Part shown: piece by piece, positions 26,294-34,024 of the stretch
Layout: every line of letters begins with the position of its first letter
Position numbering within the stretch: the stretch's first letter is position 1
Source of the DNA: JAXLWB01 sp046328715
Lineage (GTDB): Bacteria > Chloroflexota > Anaerolineae > Caldilineales > Caldilineaceae
Reading direction: 5' to 3'
Length of the DNA stretch: 64,000 nt
NCBI GenBank assembly: GCA_046328715.1
Contig: JAXLWB010000002.1
Span: forward strand, 186,001-250,000
Made by a program: the position numbers and the translations under genes
Notes under the pieces: generated by a model
What the model was told of the DNA's origin: nothing
The model's database searches: none
What the model saw: only the letters and a program-made list of their open reading frames with translations

Positions 26294-27551
26294 TTCATCA
26301 AGTGAAGGCATCCGCTAAAGATGTTGAGTGCCTCAAGCAGCTAGTGAAGCTACAACTTTCTTTACTTGACTACGCCGCTCAACACACTCAAATTGATGGG
26401 GCAGAGGTAGAAACGCATCTCAAAACTCCGTATTCTGAGCAGAATGCGCAAAAGATTGTGAAATGGCTCGATGATCATTCTTCATTACACGATGCGCTTA
26501 CTAAATTTTCTCAACACACAGACGCAAAGGAGAAGCAAGATCTTGTAACGACGATTCATGAAGATGTTAATTTGCTTTATAACCCTTGTCCTCAGAAGCT
26601 ACAAGCATCGTTCCAGTGTGACAATAGAAAACCAAACCCTGATCCTGCATGGAAATGCTGTGATTCGCTACTTTTTGTGAAAGGTTTTACGAGATTTGGG
26701 GGCAATCTAACAATCCTGGTTTCCGACCTATTTTTAATGGCACAATGGCACCTTCAAAATCCTATACGAGGTGGGATTTTATTGAGGGCTTCTCAGATGC
26801 AAACAATGGGCTCTATCTTTGTGCCATGTGTGACGCAACAGCGTTTCGCACACAGGTCGACAGTCGAGCATTTACGAGTATTGAACACTTCTTTCCAAAG
26901 TCGATCTATCCTCATTTATCGATTCATCCCTATAACTTGGTTCCAATCTGTTCAAGCTGCAATAGCATCAAAAATGATGACAATTTAATGCAACTCTGTA
27001 GCACAAAACTTGGTATTCAAGAGTTACTCTTGCCATACCAATCACAACAGCCTGGGATCAATGAAATCGCTTATATTGAAATTACGGTACGCTCAAGTCA
27101 ATCAAACCAGTCGGCCACGCATCCGCTCGAAATAAAATTTAAACCAGCAGCCTCTTTCCAAAACCGGATCTCACAAATCAGCCACTTTAATTCGGTATAT
27201 GGAATCCAAGAGCGGTGGAATCATGATCTGGAGCAGATCGATGAACAAGTCTTCCGTCGCATTCAGCAATTTCTAACTGCCGATGTGCAAATGGGTAATG
27301 GTTTGACTGATGCTAAATTTTTACAGGAACGGCTTGAAATTTTGATGGCTATCACCTCAAAAGAAAATCTAGGCAGAGATCCCTTTGGCATGGCGACAGT
27401 CTGGCTGTTGAAATATCATGTAGACACATTGCGTAAAGAGGGCGAAAACGCTCTCATTCACAAGAATCTCAAGAATTGGGCACAAGGGTATTCCAAAAGC
27501 TGGGAAAGCTTGCGTAACCACGTTAGTGAATTGCACAAGCGGGTCGCATGA
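26290..27551 (+). pseudogene. HNH endonuclease (PtuB/TIGR02646-like), frameshifted
   Basis: About 420 residues if a -1 shift is applied at the T5 run 26672-26676. The first frame (26290-26676) starts MIHQVKASAKDVECLKQLVK and reads to WKCCDSLLF. The second frame continues CERFYEIWGQSNNPGFRPIF into the nuclease domain: LYLCAMCD, IEHFFPKSIYPHL, HPYNLVPICSSCNS, the Cys/His pattern of an HNH/zinc fold. The gene overlaps the ATPase by 4 bases. It is the effector expected of an ATPase-HNH defence pair. The lesion may be a mutation, a sequencing error or slippage at the T-run; the matching lesion in the ATPase favours decay. Confidence 0.8.
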
Positions 27552-27599
27552 AATTGTTAACCGTGTCAATTTATTGAATGAAAATCAAGTAGCATATTC

Positions 27600-27623
27600 G
27601 TTGAGTAAGCACGCCTCGTGCGG
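27600..27623 (+). repeat. REP-like element 15
   Basis: Head GTTGAGTAA then GCACG-CCT-CGTGC-GG, just after the HNH gene. Confidence 0.85.
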
Positions 27624-27698
27624 ATCTGTTTGAATATGTAGATTTCAATTGTATTGCCTAATAGAAGCATCTAGAGCGCGGTTTGTGATCAATAGAAA

Positions 27699-27721
27699 CG
27701 CACGGGGCGTGCTCACTCAAC
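27699..27721 (-). repeat. REP-like element 16
   Basis: Minus copy GCACGGGGCGTGC with tail TCACTCAAC; the last copy, closing the island. Confidence 0.85.
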
Positions 27722-27740
27722 GTCTTACAACGATTGATCT

Positions 27741-28670
27741 TTAATTCACCACTTCACACCGCCCTACCAACTCCTCCACCACCTCACGACTCGAATAAGC
27801 TGTGCCTGGTTGCATGGCAGCACCTGCGCCGTTGGCAACACCCCAGCGTGCAACTTGTTCCAACGACAGCCCTTGTACCAAGGCATAAAGCAAACCACCC
27901 ACCAATCCATCCCCAGCTCCAATGGGATTTACGGCGTTGATCGCAGGCGGCAGCAGGCGATATCGTTGCTGATGGGTTGCCAACAGCAGCCCTTGTGCGC
28001 CCATCGACAAGGCCACCATCTGAACCCCAGTGGCAAGAAAAGCATCGGCAGCTTCCTGGAACGCCTGCTCACTTTCGACCGGATGACCAACCAAGTCGGC
28101 AGCTTCGACGTTGTTGGGCTTCACTACATTGGGCTGTGCCTCTAGACCACGACGCAATGACTCGCCACTAGCGTCGAGCAGCACCTTGGCACCGCCCGCT
28201 TTGATCTGACGAATCAACTGTGCGTAGATAGCGACCGGCGCGCCTGGCGGCAAGCTGCCCGAGAGCACCCACCATTGACCCGGTGCGAGGTATTGGGCGA
28301 TCTTCTCCTGAATCGTAGCTAGGTTAGCGGGCGTGACCATTGGTCCTGCTTCGTTCACCTTCAAATAGCGCTCACCACAGAAGATCATCGTCGCCGTACG
28401 GGTTTCCCCTGTCACCCAGACAGGATCAAGGTTCAACCCTTCGTTGCGCAACATCTGCTCGACCATCTGCCCAGTAAAGCCGCCCAGAAAACCAAGCGCC
28501 ACACTTTCCACGCCTAAAATTTTCAGGGCGCGCGATACATTGAAGCCTTTACCACTGGGATCCAACTGCGAGTGTGTCGCTCGTACCATTTCGTCAAAGA
28601 CAAACTCCTTGACTGTAAGCGTGCGGTCAAGGGTTGGGTTGAGCGTAAGGGTGCAAACAGGGTAGGTCAT
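27741..28670 (-). CDS. 1-phosphofructokinase-type PfkB family kinase
   Basis: 309 aa. The start LTLNPTLDRTLTVKEF has the NPxxD motif of 1-phosphofructokinase, tagatose-6-phosphate kinase and PfkB. The second signature is VNPIGAGDGLVGGLLYAL with the catalytic Asp, and LDPSGKGFNVSRALKILG fits sugar-phosphate binding. It phosphorylates a sugar phosphate with ATP, probably fructose 1-phosphate or tagatose 6-phosphate. The ATG at 28668-28670 has GGAAG 8 bases upstream; the frame is open further to 28766 without similarity. There is no adjacent PTS or aldolase gene. Confidence 0.88.
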   Translation of the reverse strand: MTYPVCTLTLNPTLDRTLTVKEFVFDEMVRATHSQLDPSGKGFNVSRALKILGVESVALGFLGGFTGQMVEQMLRNEGLNLDPVWVTGETRTATMIFCGERYLKVNEAGPMVTPANLATIQEKIAQYLAPGQWWVLSGSLPPGAPVAIYAQLIRQIKAGGAKVLLDASGESLRRGLEAQPNVVKPNNVEAADLVGHPVESEQAFQEAADAFLATGVQMVALSMGAQGLLLATHQQRYRLLPPAINAVNPIGAGDGLVGGLLYALVQGLSLEQVARWGVANGAGAAMQPGTAYSSREVVEELVGRCEVVN

Positions 28671-28766
28671 ACGGTTTACTTCCATTTTTGAAGACAAGAG
28701 ATTAGGGATTTCGGATCGCGGATTACTCGCCATCCGCCACTCGCAACCCGTACTTTCATCCTTCAT

Positions 28767-29084
28767 GGTATTGCATGAGCGTTCAGTCTCTAATCACTCA
28801 ATATGATCAGGTTGAAATTATGCACAGCGCGCTATTCGCTGTATTCTATCATTGATCCAGATATACTTCGTTTTGGCAGGTGTCAAACGTTTCGATTGTC
28901 AGCTTTTGTACTACGCAACACCTCGACACCTTGCCTGGCGGCGTATGATTCGCCTTCGTACCTTCAGCCCATTCAATCGATATGTGTATCAAGTGGAAGC
29001 ATTGAAAAGTAACATTGCCATGCAATTTGACCACTTTTCGACTCTATAACTTCCACTGATTTCATCATTTAAGGAGATGATTCG
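28767..29084. other. Spacer before the solute-binding lipoprotein
   Basis: 318 bases. AT-rich; just before it (28705-28750) lies a word-repeat tract (ACTCGCCATCCGCCACTCGC). I see no gene in it. Confidence 0.5.
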
Positions 29085-30233
29085 ATGTACAGGAGAATGC
29101 TTTTCCTATTTGGTACCATTCTTTGTTTGCTTACTGGCTGTGTTGCACCTGCTCCTAACAACCCCGCAAATACGCAAACCACTACACAGCAAAAGGTAAC
29201 CGATTCTGGCTTCATCTGCCCTGAGCCTTCGCCTCGGCTCGAAGTGACCTCAAAAGAGCTAAACCTTTATGCGTGGACCGAGTACATTCCGCAAGACATC
29301 ATTGACTGCTTCGGGATGATCTATAACGTGAAGGTCAACATGGATAATTATTCCAGCGCCGAGGAAATGTACGCCAAACTCAGTAATGGGGCGGCGCTCT
29401 ATGATGTCACACAGCCGACCGACAACTTCTTTCAGCCTGTGATCCGCAATGGATTGGCTGAGAAGCTAGATAAGAGTCGCCTAGTTAATCTCAAAAACAT
29501 CGCGCCCCAATTCCTCAGCCACCCGGCAGACCCGCAAAATGATTACATTGTGCCCTACGAGGCATGGACCACAGGTATTATCTACGATCCAGCCAAGGTA
29601 AAGACACCGCCAACAGCTTGGGCAGACCTCTGGAGCAACGAATATGCAGGACACATGGTCTTTATCAACGAGCAACGTTCGATCATCGGCTTTACCCTGG
29701 TGGTGGAAGGCCATGAATTCAACACCACCGATCCAGCCGTGTTGGAGTCGATCAAACCCAAGTTGCAGGCATTGGTTCATGGGGTCAAACTCTTCGATAG
29801 TGATAGCCCCAAGAGTGCGATGATTGCTGGCGATGCGGATTTGGGCGTGATGTGGAGCGGCGAAGCGATGTTGGCCAAGCGCGAGAAGCCGTCACTCGAA
29901 TATGTCTTTCCCAAAGAGGGAACCATCATCGGACAGGATGGCTACATTATTGTCAAAGATGCGCCTCACCTGGATGCAGCCTACGCCTGGTTGAGTTACT
30001 CGCTTCAGGGCGATACCTTCTGGCTCATGTTGCGTGATTATCCCTACACCAACCCCAATCAGGCGGCGCTTGATTACGCCAAAGAGCATCAACCTGAGCT
30101 CTACAAGGAATACGCCGATTCGCCTATCACCAACATTCCCGCTGATGTGGTGAAGAATGGTTTCCGCAGTCTGGATGTAGGCGAAGCACTACCGATTTAT
30201 GATCGCCTCTGGACTGAAGCCCAAGGAAATTAG
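29085..30233 (+). CDS. PotD/PotF-like extracellular solute-binding lipoprotein
   Basis: 382 aa. A lipoprotein signal ends in LLTGC (Cys about residue 19), so the protein is membrane-anchored outside the cell. The mature part begins LNLYAWTEYIPQDIIDCFGM, the standard opening of spermidine/putrescine binding proteins, and continues through YDVTQPTDNFFQPVIRNG and VPYEAWTTGIIYDP. AAGGAGA lies 9 bases before the ATG. No permease or ATPase genes are next to it, so it must use a transporter encoded elsewhere or act as a lone sensor. Polyamine binding is a family-based inference. Confidence 0.88.
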   Translation: MYRRMLFLFGTILCLLTGCVAPAPNNPANTQTTTQQKVTDSGFICPEPSPRLEVTSKELNLYAWTEYIPQDIIDCFGMIYNVKVNMDNYSSAEEMYAKLSNGAALYDVTQPTDNFFQPVIRNGLAEKLDKSRLVNLKNIAPQFLSHPADPQNDYIVPYEAWTTGIIYDPAKVKTPPTAWADLWSNEYAGHMVFINEQRSIIGFTLVVEGHEFNTTDPAVLESIKPKLQALVHGVKLFDSDSPKSAMIAGDADLGVMWSGEAMLAKREKPSLEYVFPKEGTIIGQDGYIIVKDAPHLDAAYAWLSYSLQGDTFWLMLRDYPYTNPNQAALDYAKEHQPELYKEYADSPITNIPADVVKNGFRSLDVGEALPIYDRLWTEAQGN

Positions 30234-30848
30234 TCAGGTACCGGGTAGCGCTCTGGGATAGAAAGGACCGTCCTCTATACAAGGGTGCTGCCCGAGAGTT
30301 ATCGTAGAGTAGCCTGTTAGGCTCTAGTCTACACTTACGTTACGTCTTGCTCTGGCTTCTTGCCCTAGTACTTCATGGCTTACGCTATACTCTCTTCTGT
30401 AAGAATTCTCTTTTGATTACGCAAGCTGTGTCCTCCAAAGCTTGAGCCTTACCTCTCACAGATCCTACGTCATTTGCCCCATATCACATTACTGAAAGTC
30501 TACGAAATCTCATAGTTAAGGCCTATTCTGTAAGCTTTTATCAAAGCTGTTAAGCGATAAGTTTTTCAATTTGCAGTATCCATATTAGATAAATTTCTCC
30601 TGACAAATCATCAAATAATTTCATAATAGTTGTTTCAATAAATATTAACTTTACTTTCTGTAATGAAATTTCAAAGTATTTGCTGCCACCTTCATGGTAA
30701 GCTGATTTCGAAAGGTTACTTTCTGATGCAGGGAGCATCTCACCTGATCAGAAAGGTACTGAGGAGCAAATTGTGGTGGGTGGCTGGCCAGGCTATTCAC
30801 CTCATTCTGATATACACAAGCATGTCTGTAGGCATGCAGGAGTAGCAA
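30234..30848. other. Spacer, 615 bases
   Basis: No ORF with coding character. It contains an imperfect inverted repeat (GGTTACTTTCTGATGCAGG near 30713-30731 against ACCTGATCAGAAAGGTA near 30747-30763) about 90 bases before the next gene, which might be a regulatory hairpin. A short string near 30282 vaguely resembles a thiamine-type riboswitch but does not hold up. Confidence 0.4.
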
Positions 30849-33740
30849 ATGCGACGACAATCAATTATCCAACTTTCTCTAACGTGGTTTACAGCGATCT
30901 TGTTCTTGATCAGCGGAACAACGCTCAGCGCTGCAATCTTCTTTTCTTCGACCCCTGCTCAGGCAGCAACTGTGGCGCTACCGATGGAAACAGGCACAAC
31001 CACCTGTCCAGGAAATCTGATCAGCAACCCAAGCTTTGAGAGTGACAGAAGCGGTTACTCGCCTGCGGGTTGGTCTGGCTCAGGTAAAGTAGGGGCCGAG
31101 TATCCAGGCTTCAACACCCCAGCCGGGACCAAGTTCGCCTATGTGACAGGCAACAAATGGATGTGGGTTTCGGTGACGCCGATTGTAGGTAAGAGCTACG
31201 TAGCCACGTTCTATTCAGGTTCCCACAACCCCAATCCAACACAACAGGTGCGACTGACCGTATACGATGCAACCTCGACCCCATTGGCGCAAAGCATCCA
31301 CACGATTGTGGCCGACATGGAAGATTTGGGTACCTTCGGCGGTCCTTATACACTCAGCATCGGACCCGTTCCCAATGGTGCAACGGAAATACGCTTTGAA
31401 GTGACTGATGGTGGCAACGATTACGCTAAGATCGATGGCGTTTGCATGAGCGAAACAACCACCGCGCCAACTGCGACCCCGACCAACACGCAAACCGCAC
31501 CAACTGCGACTGCAACCAAAACACCTGTTCCTCCGACAGCCACCCCGACCAAAACTGTTGCGCCGCCGACGGCTACGCCCACCAAAACCTCCGTACCACC
31601 AACTGCAACCCCGACCAACACACCTGTATCGGTGAGCTGTCCGGCCAACCTCATCAGCAATCCAGGCTTTGAAAACGACACGGTGAAAACTCATCCGATT
31701 GGCTGGTCTGGCTCGGGTTGGGTCATCAATGAGTATACTGGCTTCAACACCCAAGATGGTGTGAAATTTGCCTACGTAACTGGAAATCAGTGGATGTGGT
31801 ACACAGTTCCTTCAACCGTTGGCAAGAGCTATGAGGCGACTTTTTACTCCGGCTCCCACAACCCCAATCCAACTCAGCAGGTACGCCTTACCTTCTACGA
31901 TGCTTCCCTCAACGTGTTGGCCCAAGTCACTCATACGATTGTGGCCGACATGGAAGTTTTGGGTCAGTTCGGTGGCCCTTACACATTAAAGCTTGGACCT
32001 GCCCCTGCCGGTACAAATGAGCTTCGCTTTGAAGTGACCGATGGTGGCAATGACTTCGCCAAGATCGATGGTGTCTGTCTACGCGAAGCAGGTTCACCCA
32101 CAGCAACGCCGACCAACACCCCGGTTCCGCCGACAGCCACACCGACCAATACCAAGGTACCGCCAACGGCGACACCGACCAATACACCTGTCCCGCCGAC
32201 AGCGACACCAACGAATACACCAGTTCCACCGACGGCGACACCGACTAACACCAAGGTACCGCCAACGGCAACACCAACGAATACACCTGTCCCGCCGACA
32301 GCGACTCCGACTAACACGTCGGTTCCGCCAACAGCTACACCAACCAATACCAAGGTACCTCCGACAGCCACGCCAACTGCGACCCCGACCAATACAACGG
32401 TTCCACCTACGGCCACACCTACCAACACGCCAAAACTGGGCAGTTTGGGCAACCAGGTCTGGTATGATGTCAATCACAGTGCAGATCAGGGAAGCAATCC
32501 CACCTATGTGTCCGGCGTGCGTGTGGACTTGCTGCAGGGTTGTGCCAGTGGAATTGTATTGGGGACGCAGTTCACCGACAGTAACGGCTATTATACGTTC
32601 TTCTCACTGCCAGCCGGTCAATATCGTGTGCTCTTTAGCAATTTGCCAGTAGGCTACGAATTCACCCGCAAGGATCAGGGGCTAAGCGACATCACCGACT
32701 CCGACGCAAACGCAAATGGTTTCACAGACTGCATCACCCTTGCAGCGGGTGAAGATAATCCAACCGTAGATGCTGGCATCGTCAAGATTGAGCCAACGGC
32801 AACGCCAACCAATACACCAGTGCCGCCCACAGCGACACCTACCAACACCAAGGTGCCACCAACTGCGACTCCGACCCATACACCGGTTCCGCCCACCGCA
32901 ACCCCGACCAACACGCCAGTTCCCCCCACAGCAACGCCGATTAATACACCGGTTGCGCTAGCTTCGTTGGGTAACTATGTCTGGTTAGATGAGAACAAGA
33001 ATGGCAGTCAGGACAGCACCGAGAAGGGCGTCCGTGGGATTACAGTCGAGTTGCTCAACAGCCAGGGCACTGTCCTTGTCACTACCACAACCGACGCCGA
33101 TGGGCTCTACCTCTTTGCCAATCTCACACCGGGAGAGTACAAGGTGCACTTTGTCCATCCAACCAAGTACCTGCCCACCAAAGCCAACCAGGGCAGCGAC
33201 GATGAACTGGATAGCGATGCCAATACAAGCACTTTCCAAACAGAACTTACGCAGTTGGTTGCGGGTGAAAACGATCTGAGTTGGGATTACGGCATCTTCT
33301 TGAGCGAAGTTGAATCACCAGATGCCCAAGCTGCCCTCGGCGACTATGTCTGGGAGGATGCTGATCGCAACGGAGTTCAAACTGCGGGTGAGAAACCGTT
33401 GGCCAACGTGACAGTATTGCTCTACAACGGTCAAGGCCAAGTAATCTCCACCACCGTGACCGACAATACCGGACACTACTGGTTCTATCATCTCAACCCT
33501 GGCAGTTACGTGGTTGAATTTGTGCCACCCAATGGTTACCAGTTGACAGAGAACAACATTGGCGACGATGCCCTGGATAGCGACATTGCAGCCGACACAC
33601 ATCGCACACCGCTTGTCACACTGGCGGCGGGGCAGATCAACCCGACCTTGGACGCAGGTTTCTATCCGGTTCCCACATCGGATGAGAATTCTCCCGAAGT
33701 GCCGCTCAGCCATATCTTCTTGCCGCTAATGACACGCTGA
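30849..33740 (+). CDS. Large secreted protein with PTATPTNT linkers and SdrD/Cna-B-like domains
   Basis: 963 aa. A signal peptide covers residues 1-40 (AILFLISGTTLSAAIFF, cleavage after PAQA). Two copies of a 150-residue beta-sandwich, possibly carbohydrate-binding, follow (GNLISNPSFESDRSGY and ANLISNPGFENDTVKT), each ending in EVTDGGND-x-AKIDGVC. Three Thr/Pro linkers of the 11-residue unit PTATPTNTPVP separate them from three SdrD B-like domains (LGNQVWYDVNHSADQG; LGNYVWLDENKNGSQD; LGDYVWEDADRNGVQT). The C-terminus is SHIFLPLMTR. It is likely an adhesin or sheath component on the cell surface; the linkers would be O-glycosylated stalks. Confidence 0.85.
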   Translation: MRRQSIIQLSLTWFTAILFLISGTTLSAAIFFSSTPAQAATVALPMETGTTTCPGNLISNPSFESDRSGYSPAGWSGSGKVGAEYPGFNTPAGTKFAYVTGNKWMWVSVTPIVGKSYVATFYSGSHNPNPTQQVRLTVYDATSTPLAQSIHTIVADMEDLGTFGGPYTLSIGPVPNGATEIRFEVTDGGNDYAKIDGVCMSETTTAPTATPTNTQTAPTATATKTPVPPTATPTKTVAPPTATPTKTSVPPTATPTNTPVSVSCPANLISNPGFENDTVKTHPIGWSGSGWVINEYTGFNTQDGVKFAYVTGNQWMWYTVPSTVGKSYEATFYSGSHNPNPTQQVRLTFYDASLNVLAQVTHTIVADMEVLGQFGGPYTLKLGPAPAGTNELRFEVTDGGNDFAKIDGVCLREAGSPTATPTNTPVPPTATPTNTKVPPTATPTNTPVPPTATPTNTPVPPTATPTNTKVPPTATPTNTPVPPTATPTNTSVPPTATPTNTKVPPTATPTATPTNTTVPPTATPTNTPKLGSLGNQVWYDVNHSADQGSNPTYVSGVRVDLLQGCASGIVLGTQFTDSNGYYTFFSLPAGQYRVLFSNLPVGYEFTRKDQGLSDITDSDANANGFTDCITLAAGEDNPTVDAGIVKIEPTATPTNTPVPPTATPTNTKVPPTATPTHTPVPPTATPTNTPVPPTATPINTPVALASLGNYVWLDENKNGSQDSTEKGVRGITVELLNSQGTVLVTTTTDADGLYLFANLTPGEYKVHFVHPTKYLPTKANQGSDDELDSDANTSTFQTELTQLVAGENDLSWDYGIFLSEVESPDAQAALGDYVWEDADRNGVQTAGEKPLANVTVLLYNGQGQVISTTVTDNTGHYWFYHLNPGSYVVEFVPPNGYQLTENNIGDDALDSDIAADTHRTPLVTLAAGQINPTLDAGFYPVPTSDENSPEVPLSHIFLPLMTR
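32095..32435 (+). repeat. Tandem repeats coding the long PTATPTNT linker
   Basis: About ten diverged copies of a 33-base unit coding PTATPTNTxVP. A shorter array lies at 31459-31629 and another at 32792-32955. The copies use different synonymous codons, so the protein sequence rather than the DNA is conserved. Confidence 0.9.
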
Positions 33741-33808
33741 TCAAAGTCGATGGTACGTTGACCGGAGCCTGCTACCCCCGTCCCGCAATTCAACCACAGA
33801 AGTAACAT

Positions 33809-33846
33809 AAAAAGAGTTGGAATCGTAATCGATTCCAACTCTTTTT
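33809..33846 (+). terminator. Terminator after the large secreted protein gene
   Basis: Stem AAAGAGTTGGAATCG (33811-33825) with its exact complement at 33830-33844, 4-base loop, extended by A/T pairs and ending in a T-run. 70 bases after the stop. Confidence 0.9.
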
Positions 33847-34024
33847 ATTGCTTGATCAAACTCCTCTTCAATTAACAGTCCCCTAAACAACCTTTTCATT
33901 ACCTAGATTGTAATAATTCTGCAATGATAGTTCCTATTAATTTTTATTATCATTAAAAATACGAAATTATATTAAAGATCAGTTAACGTATTACATTTCA
34001 GTTAGCGGATAAATATAGGTACTC

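Noticed and set aside
14561..27721. REP copies as a CRISPR array
   Set aside because: Spacing is irregular (tens to thousands of bases), copies occur in both orientations, they lie in gene gaps, and no cas genes are present.
30275..30310. Thiamine-type riboswitch-like string (AGGGTGCTGCCCGAGAG)
   Set aside because: Only the short GGGTGC part fits; the second conserved arm is missing and no thiamine gene follows.
32095..32435. Regular DNA repeats as CRISPR or satellite
   Set aside because: They are inside a single reading frame, code for a PTATPTNT linker, and vary at synonymous positions.
31215..32473. Antisense open frames with VLVGVAVGGT-type repeats
   Set aside because: They are the reverse reading of the PTATPTNT coding repeats.
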